Assembly: GCA_965227335.1 (NCBI GenBank) | Contig: CBDDFV010000009.1 | Coordinates: forward strand, 620,001 to 684,000 | Reading direction: 5' to 3' | Source of the DNA: CBDDFV01 sp965227335 | Lineage (GTDB): Bacteria > Planctomycetota > Phycisphaerae > Phycisphaerales > SM1A02 | Length of the DNA stretch: 64,000 nucleotides | Shown: positions 16,450 through 26,130 of the stretch, piece by piece | How the letters are laid out: each line of letters opens with the position of its first letter | Position numbering within the stretch: position 1 is the stretch's first letter | The notes under the pieces: generated by a model | What the model was told of the DNA's origin: nothing | The model's database searches: none | Seen by the model: the letters and a program-made list of their open reading frames with translations, nothing else | Program-made: the position numbers and the translations under genes

Positions 16450-17924
16450 TGGCGCTCACGGACTTTGCAATCATCCGACGCAGCCTCGCCGCGCGAGCGT
16501 TCGCGACCGCGGTCACCGTCCTGATGGTGGCGATCGCGGCGGGACTGACGCTCGTCCTGCTGTGCATGCCGGGGGCGAGCCGCGACGCCTTCGAACGCAG
16601 CGCGGGCGACATGCACATGGTGGTCAGTCGCGATGCGAGTCCGCTCACGGCGGTGCTGAACAACGTCTTCTACGCGAACGCGCCCCGCCGCGCCCTGACG
16701 TGGGCGCAATACGAGGACATCACCCGCCGATTCCCCCTCGAGTACGCCGTCCCCGTCCAGCTCGGCGACAGCTACCGCGGCCGCAAGGTCGTCGCCACGG
16801 ACGAGACGTTCTTCCAGGCGTTCCGGCCGTCCGCCGACTCGATGTGGACGTTCGCGGCGGGCCGCCCGTTCGAGACCGACTTCGAAGCGGTGCTCGGCGC
16901 GGACGTCGCCGCGTCCCTGGGGCTCGGCCTCGAGGATCAACTGGTCCTCACGCACGGCATCGTGGGCGACCGCGGCCCCGTCGCCATGCCGGACACCGTC
17001 CCCGCGCCCGTCGAGTCGGACCCGCCGGACGATCATGATCACACGCACGACGACCATGATCATGACCACGATCATGACCACGCGGACGACGAGCATGATC
17101 ACGACCACGACCACGGCGATGATGATCACGCCCATGACGGGGACGATCATGGTCACACGCACGATCACGGTCCCGGCCACGTGCATGACGAGTACGGATT
17201 CAAGGTCGTCGGCGTGCTCGACCGCACGGGCGGGCCGGTTGATCGCGTCATCCTGATCAACCTGAACTCGACGTGGATCCTCCACGCCCACGACCGCATC
17301 GAACGCGAGGCGGGCGGACACATCGAACGCATCGGCGTCGACGAACTCACCGAAGCGGACCGGCTGATCACCGGCATCTACATCCGGGTCGCGGCTCGCG
17401 CCGGCGCGCAGATGTCCGGCGCCCAGCAGCAGGTGTTCAGCGCCCTGCGGACCGATCCGCAGATCATGGTCGCCGACCCCGTCCAGGAGGTGACGAACCT
17501 CTTCGAGATCATCGGGTACGTCGACGGCCTCATGTTTGCGATGGCGATCATCGTGATGGTGTCCAGTGCGCTGTCGATCATGCTCGTCCTGTACAGCTCG
17601 ATGGCCCAGCGGCGACGACAGATTGCAGTGCTCCGGGTGCTGGGATGCTCGCGGCCGCGGATCTTCGGCATGGTGCTGACGGAGTCCGCCGTCATCGGCG
17701 CGATCGGGGCGATCCTCGGCGTGGCGCTGGCGTACCTCGGGGGGATCATCGTGGCGGGCTCCGTTCGCCAGGCGCTGGGGCTCAGCATCAACGTCGTCTA
17801 TCCCCTTCAGTCGACGCTGCTGATCGTGGTGGGCGTGATCCTCCTCGCGGCGGCGGCGGGCGTCGTCCCCGCCATGGCCGCGTATCGCACCGCCGTCGTC
17901 CGTCACCTGCGTCCGCTCGACTGA
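16449..17924 (+). CDS. FtsX/MacB-type ABC permease with His-rich periplasmic insert
   Basis: 491 residues. TM1 (about 18-40) is followed by a large periplasmic MacB-PCD-like domain, then three TM helices typical of FtsX (about 360-385, 405-435, 455-480). Inside the periplasmic domain, residues 195-253 form an Asp/His stretch with 20 histidines in under 60 residues, arranged as DH repeats. Such runs bind Zn, Ni or Cu in metal-handling proteins. Together with the downstream DUF3299 gene this suggests a metal-transport or metal-responsive MacB-like system resembling the Vibrio Zrg zinc system (recalled, not searched). An alternative is a lipoprotein or envelope-stress mechanotransducer whose insert merely buffers metal. 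Confidence 0.9.
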   Translation: MALTDFAIIRRSLAARAFATAVTVLMVAIAAGLTLVLLCMPGASRDAFERSAGDMHMVVSRDASPLTAVLNNVFYANAPRRALTWAQYEDITRRFPLEYAVPVQLGDSYRGRKVVATDETFFQAFRPSADSMWTFAAGRPFETDFEAVLGADVAASLGLGLEDQLVLTHGIVGDRGPVAMPDTVPAPVESDPPDDHDHTHDDHDHDHDHDHADDEHDHDHDHGDDDHAHDGDDHGHTHDHGPGHVHDEYGFKVVGVLDRTGGPVDRVILINLNSTWILHAHDRIEREAGGHIERIGVDELTEADRLITGIYIRVAARAGAQMSGAQQQVFSALRTDPQIMVADPVQEVTNLFEIIGYVDGLMFAMAIIVMVSSALSIMLVLYSSMAQRRRQIAVLRVLGCSRPRIFGMVLTESAVIGAIGAILGVALAYLGGIIVAGSVRQALGLSINVVYPLQSTLLIVVGVILLAAAAGVVPAMAAYRTAVVRHLRPLD

Positions 17925-17954
17925 GTCCGCGTCGGATCCGCGGAAAGGACCGGT

Positions 17955-18740
17955 ATGAAGATCTTCTGGCTCATCGTCGCCCTGCTCGCCGCCGCCCTCG
18001 CGGTGACGACGTTCCTGCCGGAAGCAACGCCGCCCTCCGCCGCCGATTCGTCACCCGCCGCCAACGCGGTTGCGCGTTCGTCGCCGCCGGTCGCCCGCGT
18101 TCCGGAGGCCGCGCCGGAACCGGAGCCGCCGCTTGTCGACACGCTCGTCGACCTGATCGACGACCTGGACTCGTCGGCCGCGGCCCGAGGAGCGGACGAG
18201 GGGGACGTCGACGAGACCGAAACGCCCGCGACGCCGGAATGGACGGAGCTGCCCGCGCTGGACCTTGCGGAGCCGGTGGCGGACGACGCGAGCGCGGGGG
18301 ATGGGCCGCGCGACTGGACGCTCAAGGGCGCGGGCACGGCGGAGGATCCCTACCGCCTCACGTGGGATATGCTCGTTTCCGCCCAGAAGGACTACCGCCC
18401 GCGCGACGGACTCAACGAGATCCCGCCTCACATCCTGCAACTGCACAACAAGTACGTCGCGATCACCGGGTACATCGCGCTGCCGTTCGTCTCCGGCGCG
18501 GTCGACGAACTGCTCGTCATGCTCAACCAGTGGGACGGCTGCTGCATCGGCATCCCGCCGTCCGTGTACGACTCCGTCGAGGTCCGGCTCCGCGATCCCG
18601 TTCGCGTCGCGGCGGGGCACGGTCGGGTCGCGCCGTACGCCACGGTCACCGGCCGCATGACCATTGACCCCTACATCGTCCGCGACTGGCTCGTCGGCCT
18701 CTATCTGATGGAAGACGCGACCGTCGACCTGGGCTTATAG
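17955..18740 (+). CDS. DUF3299 periplasmic protein of the ABC operon
   Basis: 261 residues. A signal or anchor helix (MKIFWLIVALLAAALAVTTF) is followed by a Pro/Ala/Glu-rich linker to about residue 120. A DUF3299-like domain follows (LTWDMLVSAQKDY ... VAITGYIALPF ... MLNQWDGCCIGIPPSVYDSVEV ... YATVTGRMTIDPY ... GLYLMEDATV). The adjacent cysteines in GCCIGIPP are typical of this family. AAAGGA lies before the ATG, 30 bases after the permease stop. DUF3299 proteins are often found beside FtsX-type ABC permeases in putative zinc loci, so it is likely the periplasmic partner. The biochemical function is not known. Confidence 0.85.
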   Translation: MKIFWLIVALLAAALAVTTFLPEATPPSAADSSPAANAVARSSPPVARVPEAAPEPEPPLVDTLVDLIDDLDSSAAARGADEGDVDETETPATPEWTELPALDLAEPVADDASAGDGPRDWTLKGAGTAEDPYRLTWDMLVSAQKDYRPRDGLNEIPPHILQLHNKYVAITGYIALPFVSGAVDELLVMLNQWDGCCIGIPPSVYDSVEVRLRDPVRVAAGHGRVAPYATVTGRMTIDPYIVRDWLVGLYLMEDATVDLGL

Positions 18741-18876
18741 GACGCCCGGGTATCATGAACTCGCGGGAGACAGACGCGGCCGGACGGCCATTCACGTCCG
18801 GGCGGCGATGACGTCGATCTGTCGGCGTCGGCCGACTCCCCCGTCCGACGATTCACCAGCCTCTGGGAGGTTCGAC

Positions 18877-21800
18877 ATGGCGCGGCGGATCACAGCTCTC
18901 GTCCTCGTTCTCGCTTTCATCGCGACCCTCGCCGCGCAGCTTCGCGCCGCCGACGAACCGTATCGCGGCGCCACGCCGGAAGTGCGCCGGCTGATGCTGC
19001 AGGCGGAGACGCTCTTCCGCAACGGCTCCTATGCCGATGCGATCGATGTCTACCAGCAGATCGCCCGCCGCGATCCCGCCGCCGACGCCGCCGCGTGGAT
19101 CGAATTCCGACTCGCCGACGCAGGCTGGCGGTCGATGGCGTCGCAGGAGGCCCGGCGCGAGGGGCGTCACGAAACGCACCTCAACACGCTGCGCAACATC
19201 GTGAAGGGCGGCGGCGCCGACGAACGCGATCGGCGGTGGGCGGAGGCCAACGAGTCCCTGTTCGACTACGCCCGACAACTCGGCGGCGATGCCAACCAGC
19301 CGCTCCGCAACGCGCTGGACTGGTGGGCCGGCGCCCGCGATGTCGACCTCGCCCGGGAGCGCTATCTGAGCCTCGTCTTCCGCGCGGCGGGCGGCGATCT
19401 CGCCGATTCGCACCGCACCGTGCCCCTCGATCTTGCCCTCGACGCCAAGAAAATCGCGAAGCGGTCGGAAGATCGCGGCCGGGCGGCGCTGCTGACGGCG
19501 CGGGCCCTGGAGCGACACGGGCGCGATGTTCGACGGATCACGAAAGCCTACGAGGACGCCGCCGCGATCGACGCCGGAAATCCCGTCCACGACCTCGCGC
19601 TCTTCGAGTACGGCGTCTGGCTCACCCGGGCGGGCCGGATCGGGGTCGATCCGAACGGCGGCGAGCGGATGGAGCCGGACTTCGTGCAGGCGGTGAAGGT
19701 CTTCCGTCAGCTGATCGACCGGTACGGGCCCGGACAGTCCGCCCGGCGCGACGATGCGGAGCGGATGATCCGTGAGATCACCGAGCCCGCCGTGCAGGTC
19801 GCGGTGCATCATGCGTTCCTGCCGGAATCGATCATCGAGTACCACCTCGGCTTCCGCAATGTGGCGGATGTCGACCTGCAGCTCCGGCGCATCGACCTCA
19901 TCGAGGACGTCGACTACCGCAACAAGCGCGGCAACACCGACCTTCTCCAGTCGATCGGTTCGCGCGGCGACGTGATCCAGCGGTGGTCGATCGATCGACC
20001 GGATGCGCAGGATCATGCGTGGCGCAACGAGTCGCTCACCCTCGACAAGCCGCTCGACGTCGGCGCCTACGTGCTCGAAGCGCGCGGCGGCGGCAAGACG
20101 TCCAGCACGTTCATCCTCGTGTCCGACCTCGCGGTGATCACCAAGGCCTACCCGAGCGGCATGGCGACCTTCGTCTGCGACGCGGTGACCGGCGAACCCG
20201 TCGCGGAGGCCGACGTCCGGATCTGGGATCGCATCTACCGCAACGGCTGGAATGGCGAATGGAACGGACGCGTCTTTGACGGACGCACCGATGCGGACGG
20301 CGTCTGGCGGGCGGATCTGTCCGGCAAACGCGACGGCAGCCAGCGCGGCATGGTGGTGCTCGTGCGGAGCGGCGACCGGATGACCCTCTGCGACGCGGCC
20401 AGCCATTACATCGGAAACAACGTCGGCGAACCCGACCAGTGGCGCATCCTCGCGGAAACCGACCGTCCCGCCTACCGACCCGGTGATGAGATCCGCTGGA
20501 AGATCACCGCCCGGGCGTGGCGGAGCGGCGAGGCCACGACGCCGACCGGCGAACGACTGAAGTACATCGTCCGCAACCAGCAGGGCGAGGAAGTCGACGC
20601 GGGCGAGGTCGAACTGAACCGCTGGGGCGCCGCGTGGGGCGCGTTCACGCTCGACGACGCCGCCGCCCTCGGCGCGTACAACCTCGAACTGCGTTCCGGC
20701 GGTCGCTGGATCGGGAACCCGGCGCTGTTCCGACTCGAGGAGTACAAGCTGCCGGAGTATGAAGTCACCGTGGCCCCGCCCACGACTGATGACGGGGCGC
20801 CGATGTCGGTGCGTCTTGGCGACACGATCCCCGTGACGGTCAACGCGAATTACTACGCCGGCGGGCCCGTGGCGAACGCGACAGTTGAAGTGGTCGTGCG
20901 TCGTCGGCCGTTCTGGTACGGCTGGCGGCCGCGCAACCCGTATCCGTGGCTGGAGGACGTGCGGTCCTCGCGTCGTTCGTTCACGCCGTGGGGCGAGGTG
21001 GTGCTGCAGCAGACGCTGCAGACGGACGGCGATGGCCGCGCGATCATCGCGCTCGAGACCGAACGGTTCGGCGCCAATGATGTCGAGTACGTCATTGAGG
21101 CCCGGGTCACTGACAGTTCGCGTCGTGAAGTCGTCGGAAGCGGCAGCGTCAAGGCGACCCGCCAGGGCTATTTCGTCACCGCCCACGTCGAGAGCCGACT
21201 GACGAGGCCGGGACGACCCGCCGCGGTCCGGTTCCACGCGGCGGACCCGAATGGTCGACCAATGTCGATCACCGGCAAGGTCACGATCACCCGCGAGGTC
21301 TGGAAGGAAGTCTGGCTCTCGCCCGAGGGACGCGAGATCACCGGGCTCGCCCTCGCGGCGGAACGTCGTCAGCGCCGCGTGTTCCCGCCCGAAGACCCCG
21401 GCTGGCGCTGTCGGTTCCGCGGGTACGAATCCGAGGTCATCGAGGTGCGCACCGTCGACACCAACGAAGACGGCGACGCCGAAGTGACATTCACGCCGGA
21501 CCAGACGGGCTTCTTCCGACTCACCTGGCGGAGCCCCGACGAGGACGCCCCGCCGGTGACGGCGACGGGCTCGGTCTGGTCGGTGGATCGCGATGTCGAT
21601 CGACTCGACTCCCACCACGAGGGGCTCGAACTCATCGTGGACCGCGACACGTTCAAGGCGGGCGACACCGCGGGCGTGATGATCGCAACTGACGGGTCCG
21701 TGCGCACCGTGCTGTTCGGCGTCGAAGGATCCACGCTCTACGATCTGCAGGTGCTCCGCCTCAACGGCGACGCGAAGCTGGTGCAGATTCCGCTCGATGC

Positions 21801-24777
21801 GCGGCACACGCCGAACATCACGCTCACCGCCGCCGCGCTCCGCGATGCGAACACGCGGCAGGCAAGCGAGGCGGTGACCGTCGCGCCGGTGAACCAACTC
21901 CTGACCTTCGACGTCGCAACGTCGGACGCGTATGAGCCGCGAGAAACCGGCGATGTGAAAGTCACCGTCACTGACGCCGACGGACATCCTGTCTCCGGGG
22001 TCCAGGTGTCGATGACGGGATACGACGCGTCGCTCTCGTACATTCAGGAGGATCTGTCGGGCGATCCGCGGGCAGTCTTCTTCCGCACGCAGCAGCCGCA
22101 TTTCGTGGCGACGACCGTGTCAGTTCAGCAGCGACCGCTGCTCCGCCTCGCGCCGAAGGTGGAGGAAGACGAGCCGGCGGACGGGGCCCAGGTCCGCAAG
22201 GCCGGGGCCCCAGGCGGAATGCGGGGGCGACGCACGATGGCCGCGGGTCGGGGCGGGGAGGGCGCCGTCTTCGCTGACGCGGAGTCGATTCGTAGTCAGG
22301 CGCCGGCCGCCGCGCCGATGGAAGCCGCCGCCGACGCGATGGTCGCCGGACGCGAAAACACAGCCCTCGGAGTAGCGCAGAATGGCGATGACCAGGTCGT
22401 CGTGCGCACCAACTTCCGATCGGACCTGCTCTGGAGCCCTGATCTCGTCACGGACGAGAACGGCGTCGCCACGGCGCCGTTCACTACGCCCGACACGCTC
22501 ACCCGCTGGACGTTTCGCGCCCAGGGCGGGACGGACGGGATGCAGTTCGGGCGGGGCGAGACGTCGATGCAGACGCGGCTCCCGCTGGTCGCCCGCCTCC
22601 AGTCGCCGCGCTTCTTCGTGGTCGGCGACACGAGCACGATCACCGGCGTCATTCAGAACAATACGGACGCGCCGCTCGACGTCGACGTGACGCTCGGCGC
22701 CTCCGGCATCACGGTGCGGGGACGCATCGTCGACGGCCGCATTCAGGGGAGTCGGCTGACCGTGCCGGTGACGATCGCGCCGAACCGGACGGAGAGCGTC
22801 GAGTGGGCGGTCATCGTTCATTCGGAAGGCGAAGCGGAGTTCACGCTGACGGCGAAGGCCGACGCGGCGAGCGATGCGATGCAACTCAAGATCCCCAAGC
22901 TCCCGCACGGCATCGACAAGTACATCGCGTCGTCCGGCAAACTCCGCGCCGATGACCGCGAACTCACGCTCGCCATGGATCTGCCGGCGGGGCAGGACCT
23001 CGATCGCGTGACGCTCGAAGTCAGCGCGGCGCCGAGCATCGCCACCACGATGCTCGATGCGATCCCCTATCTGATCGACTACCCGTACGGCTGCACCGAA
23101 CAGACGATGAGCCGTTTCCTCCCGCTGGTGGCCGCAACCCAGACGCTCAGGGACCGGGGCCTCGATCCGGCCGAAGCGCTCAACCGCGTCTTCGGGGGCG
23201 TGGATCACGATAACGTCGAGAAGACCCATCGAGATCCGGCGAAGCTCCGCGCGAACGTGACGAAGATGGACGAGATCGCGGCGCAGTCGATCGCGCGGCT
23301 GATCGACTTCCAGCACGGCGACGGCGGCTGGGGATGGTGGAAGGACGGTTCGACCGATCACTGGATGACCGCGTACGTCGTCTGGGGACTGACCCTCGCT
23401 CGCGACGCCGGACTCGATGTGCCGGCCGGCGTGATCGAGCGCGGCGTCGACTATCTCGATCGCGAACTCGTCGAAGCCCGCGCGCAACCCGCGCTCGCCG
23501 CCTGGATGCTGCATGCGATCGCCGCCGTCTCGACATCGGAGGGACGCGACGACAAGGCGTCCGTCCGTCAGACGGAGGCGATGGATCGCATGTGGGAGGA
23601 ACGACGCGCGATGACGCCGTACACCACGGCGCTCATGACCATCGTCTCGCACGGCCTCCGGCAGGACGATCGCGCTGCGGTCTATCTCCGCAACCTCGCG
23701 AACGGCGCGCGGATCGACCGTACGCCGGATTCGTCCGTCATCATCAACGGCGACGGCGATGCGGCCCTGCCCACGGTCCACTGGGGCGGCGGGGCTCGCT
23801 GGCGGTGGTGGGAGGACGACGTCGAGACCACCGCCTGGGTGTTGCAGGCCCTGCTCGCGATGGATCCCGGTCACGAACTGGTGGAACCGGCGATGAACTG
23901 GCTGGTGAAGAACCGGCGCGGCGCCCACTGGTCCAACACGCGCGACACCGCGTTCGCCGTGCTCGCGCTGAACAGGTTCCTCGATCGGTCCGGCGAAATT
24001 GCGACGGAGGGGTCGTTCGACGTCTTCGTCAATGGCCGGCGGGTGGGCGGGATCGAGACCTCGCCCGACGCCGCGCTCGGCGCGCCGATGACGCTCGACA
24101 TCGACGGCGACCTCGTGCGCGACGGCCGGAACACGGTCACGGTGCGTCGGACCGGCGGCGACGGCGTCCTGTACGTGGCGTCCGGCGCCACGTTCTGGTC
24201 GACGGAGGAGCCGATCACGCCGGCGGGGGAGGAGATCTTCGTCCGCCGCGATTACTACCGGCTGATCCCCCGGGAGACGCTGCTCAAGGGGGTGGTGTAC
24301 GACCGCGAGCATCTGCGTGACGGCGGCTACGTCGAGTCCGGCGAGCGGATCGAGGTGGTCCTGACCGTCGAGACCAAGAACGACTACCACTATCTTCTCA
24401 TCGAGGACATGAAGCCCTCGGGCGTCGAATCGACGCAGGTCCGCTCCGGCGAACACGCGATGTGGCGGCGGCTCAAGCCGGGGGCGGTGGCGACGAAATT
24501 CGGCGGACCGGGCGACCCGGTCGAGAACCCGCGCGAGCCGGGCGTGCGGCCCGGCGAAGACTACACCGGCGCCTCGCGATGGGCGCACATGGAGCTGCGC
24601 GACGAAAGGATCGCGATCTTCGTCGACCGACTCGACCAGGGCTTCTGGGAATTCCGCTACGACCTGCGGGCGGAGACGCCGGGACAGGTGCACGCCCTCC
24701 CGACGATCGCTCATGCGATGTACGCGCCGGAGGTCCGGGGCAACAGCGCGGAGACGCGGCTGACGATCCAGCCGTGA
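18877..24777 (+). CDS. Alpha-2-macroglobulin family protein with thioester
   Basis: 1966 residues from the ATG at 18877 (GGGAGG upstream; signal peptide MARRITALVLVLAFIATLAAQLRA). The N-terminal 250 residues are TPR-like helices, followed by macroglobulin-type beta domains with many GxY/PGxxV strand patterns. A low-complexity, Ala/Gly/Arg-rich stretch at about residues 1094-1168 is in the position of the protease-bait region. The thioester motif GCTEQ (Cys1406, Gln1409) is intact, and the alpha/alpha-barrel TED follows (GGWGWWKDGSTDHWMTAYVVWGL). Bacterial A2Ms trap foreign proteases in the periplasm. No penicillin-binding protein 1C gene accompanies it, unlike E. coli yfhM-pbpC. Confidence 0.95.
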   Translation: MARRITALVLVLAFIATLAAQLRAADEPYRGATPEVRRLMLQAETLFRNGSYADAIDVYQQIARRDPAADAAAWIEFRLADAGWRSMASQEARREGRHETHLNTLRNIVKGGGADERDRRWAEANESLFDYARQLGGDANQPLRNALDWWAGARDVDLARERYLSLVFRAAGGDLADSHRTVPLDLALDAKKIAKRSEDRGRAALLTARALERHGRDVRRITKAYEDAAAIDAGNPVHDLALFEYGVWLTRAGRIGVDPNGGERMEPDFVQAVKVFRQLIDRYGPGQSARRDDAERMIREITEPAVQVAVHHAFLPESIIEYHLGFRNVADVDLQLRRIDLIEDVDYRNKRGNTDLLQSIGSRGDVIQRWSIDRPDAQDHAWRNESLTLDKPLDVGAYVLEARGGGKTSSTFILVSDLAVITKAYPSGMATFVCDAVTGEPVAEADVRIWDRIYRNGWNGEWNGRVFDGRTDADGVWRADLSGKRDGSQRGMVVLVRSGDRMTLCDAASHYIGNNVGEPDQWRILAETDRPAYRPGDEIRWKITARAWRSGEATTPTGERLKYIVRNQQGEEVDAGEVELNRWGAAWGAFTLDDAAALGAYNLELRSGGRWIGNPALFRLEEYKLPEYEVTVAPPTTDDGAPMSVRLGDTIPVTVNANYYAGGPVANATVEVVVRRRPFWYGWRPRNPYPWLEDVRSSRRSFTPWGEVVLQQTLQTDGDGRAIIALETERFGANDVEYVIEARVTDSSRREVVGSGSVKATRQGYFVTAHVESRLTRPGRPAAVRFHAADPNGRPMSITGKVTITREVWKEVWLSPEGREITGLALAAERRQRRVFPPEDPGWRCRFRGYESEVIEVRTVDTNEDGDAEVTFTPDQTGFFRLTWRSPDEDAPPVTATGSVWSVDRDVDRLDSHHEGLELIVDRDTFKAGDTAGVMIATDGSVRTVLFGVEGSTLYDLQVLRLNGDAKLVQIPLDARHTPNITLTAAALRDANTRQASEAVTVAPVNQLLTFDVATSDAYEPRETGDVKVTVTDADGHPVSGVQVSMTGYDASLSYIQEDLSGDPRAVFFRTQQPHFVATTVSVQQRPLLRLAPKVEEDEPADGAQVRKAGAPGGMRGRRTMAAGRGGEGAVFADAESIRSQAPAAAPMEAAADAMVAGRENTALGVAQNGDDQVVVRTNFRSDLLWSPDLVTDENGVATAPFTTPDTLTRWTFRAQGGTDGMQFGRGETSMQTRLPLVARLQSPRFFVVGDTSTITGVIQNNTDAPLDVDVTLGASGITVRGRIVDGRIQGSRLTVPVTIAPNRTESVEWAVIVHSEGEAEFTLTAKADAASDAMQLKIPKLPHGIDKYIASSGKLRADDRELTLAMDLPAGQDLDRVTLEVSAAPSIATTMLDAIPYLIDYPYGCTEQTMSRFLPLVAATQTLRDRGLDPAEALNRVFGGVDHDNVEKTHRDPAKLRANVTKMDEIAAQSIARLIDFQHGDGGWGWWKDGSTDHWMTAYVVWGLTLARDAGLDVPAGVIERGVDYLDRELVEARAQPALAAWMLHAIAAVSTSEGRDDKASVRQTEAMDRMWEERRAMTPYTTALMTIVSHGLRQDDRAAVYLRNLANGARIDRTPDSSVIINGDGDAALPTVHWGGGARWRWWEDDVETTAWVLQALLAMDPGHELVEPAMNWLVKNRRGAHWSNTRDTAFAVLALNRFLDRSGEIATEGSFDVFVNGRRVGGIETSPDAALGAPMTLDIDGDLVRDGRNTVTVRRTGGDGVLYVASGATFWSTEEPITPAGEEIFVRRDYYRLIPRETLLKGVVYDREHLRDGGYVESGERIEVVLTVETKNDYHYLLIEDMKPSGVESTQVRSGEHAMWRRLKPGAVATKFGGPGDPVENPREPGVRPGEDYTGASRWAHMELRDERIAIFVDRLDQGFWEFRYDLRAETPGQVHALPTIAHAMYAPEVRGNSAETRLTIQP

Positions 24778-24796
24778 CCCGTCGACCGGTCCGCCG

Positions 24797-24818
24797 GATT
24801 GTGATCTGATTCACAATC
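24797..24818. promoter_or_regulatory. Perfect CRP-type palindrome before the transhydrogenase operon
   Basis: GATTGTGATCTGATTCACAATC is an 8-bp perfect inverted repeat around a 6-base centre. The core TGTGA-N6-TCACA equals the CRP-family consensus. It sits about 100 bases before the pntAA ATG (24910) and 20 bases after the A2M stop. No T-tract follows, so a terminator is less likely. Confidence 0.55.
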
Positions 24819-24909
24819 TTGCGGAATGGGCCGAGAGTGGGTGTGATCGTGTATCGCCCTGATCGCGCTTGCGGCGTGATCGGGGCGATTGCTCACGAAA
24901 GGGCCGCGC

Positions 24910-26130
24910 ATGATCGTGGGGGTGATTCGTGAAACCTCGCCGGGGGAGCGACGGGTCGCCCTGACGCCCGCTGCGCTGAAGCCGCTGCACGACTGTCGGG
25001 CGGAAGTGCTGATCGAGCGGGGGGCGGGGGAGCCGGCCGGGTGCGCGGATGACGCCTACGCGGCCGCCGGCGCCCGCCTCGTCGATCGGGCCGAAGTGTT
25101 CGAACGCGCCGACGTCCTCGCTCAGGTCCAGGCGCCGAGCGCGCATCGCGGCGACCCGGCGGGCGATCTGGAGGCGCTCCGACCTGGTCTGATCGTCATC
25201 GGGTGCTGCGAACCCCTCACCGCCCACGAACCCGTCCGACGACTCGCCGAGACCGGCGTACAGTCGTTCGCCCTCGAACTCATCCCCCGCATCACCCGCG
25301 CCCAGAGCATGGACGTGCTCTCCTCGCAGGCCACCGTGTCCGGCTATGAGGCGTCATTGCTCGGGGCCATGCACTGCATGCGGCTGTTCCCGATGCTCAT
25401 GACCGCGGCGGGCACCGTGCCGGCCTCGCGGGCCCTGATCATCGGCGCCGGCGTCGCGGGGCTGCAGGCCATCGCCACCTGTCGCCGACTCGGCGCCATC
25501 GTCTCCGCCTACGACATTCGACCCGCGGTGAAGGAGCAGGTCGAATCCCTCGGCGCGACATTCGTCGAACTCGACCTCGATCCCGCCGGCTCCGAAGACA
25601 AGGGCGGGTACGCCCGCGCGATGGACGACACCTTCTATCAGAAGCAACGCGAAGCCCTGACCGCAGCGGTGGGGGCGTCTGACGTCGTCATCACGACCGC
25701 CGCGGTGCCCGGGCGCAAATCGCCGGTGCTCGTGACCGAAGAGATGGTGAAGGGCATGCGAAGAGGGTCGGTGATCATTGACCTCGCGGCGGAGCGGGGC
25801 GGGAACTGCGAACTCACCGAGGCGGATCAGACCGTCGAAACCGGCGGCGTGACGATCCTCGGGCCGACCAACCTGCCGTCCGCCGCGCCGTTCACGTCGA
25901 GCGGCCTCTACGCGAAGAACGTGGTGACGTTCCTGCGTCACCTGCTGAACGACGAGCACGAACTCGCCCCGGATCTCGAGGATGAGATCGTGCAGGCCAC
26001 GCGGCTGACCGCGAACGGCGAGATCGTGCAGGCCCGGGTCCGCGAGATCTTCGGTCTTTCGAGCGCGGCGCCGGTCGGGGCGGACGAGGCGTCGGCATCG
26101 AACGAAGAACCTGAAGGGAGCGACGCCTGA
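24910..26130 (+). CDS. pntAA: NAD(P) transhydrogenase alpha subunit part 1 (NAD(H)-binding)
   Basis: 406 residues, the dI component of proton-translocating transhydrogenase in the three-subunit form. It begins IVGVIRETSPGERRVALTP and contains the alanine-dehydrogenase-like Rossmann segment ALIIGAGVAGLQAIATCRRLGA with a G-A-G-x-x-G motif, plus the RPAVKEQVESLGA and QTVETGGVTILGPTNLPS segments typical of PntA. It binds NAD(H) in the cytoplasm and exchanges hydride with NADP(H) bound to PntB. The ATG at 24910 was preferred over the in-frame TTG at 24889 because GAAAGG precedes it. Its stop overlaps the next ATG by one base. Confidence 0.95.
   Translation: MIVGVIRETSPGERRVALTPAALKPLHDCRAEVLIERGAGEPAGCADDAYAAAGARLVDRAEVFERADVLAQVQAPSAHRGDPAGDLEALRPGLIVIGCCEPLTAHEPVRRLAETGVQSFALELIPRITRAQSMDVLSSQATVSGYEASLLGAMHCMRLFPMLMTAAGTVPASRALIIGAGVAGLQAIATCRRLGAIVSAYDIRPAVKEQVESLGATFVELDLDPAGSEDKGGYARAMDDTFYQKQREALTAAVGASDVVITTAAVPGRKSPVLVTEEMVKGMRRGSVIIDLAAERGGNCELTEADQTVETGGVTILGPTNLPSAAPFTSSGLYAKNVVTFLRHLLNDEHELAPDLEDEIVQATRLTANGEIVQARVREIFGLSSAAPVGADEASASNEEPEGSDA

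Noticed and set aside
17031..17200. Short DNA repeats of gatcatgac type resembling a tandem repeat
   Set aside because: They are the codons of the Asp/His run in the permease and keep reading frame; not a CRISPR or satellite.
18853..22101. A 1082-codon minus-strand open frame
   Set aside because: It lies wholly antisense to the alpha-2-macroglobulin gene and shows no domain.
22120..24714. An 864-codon minus-strand open frame
   Set aside because: Antisense to the alpha-2-macroglobulin gene, including its thioester region; composition is a shadow.
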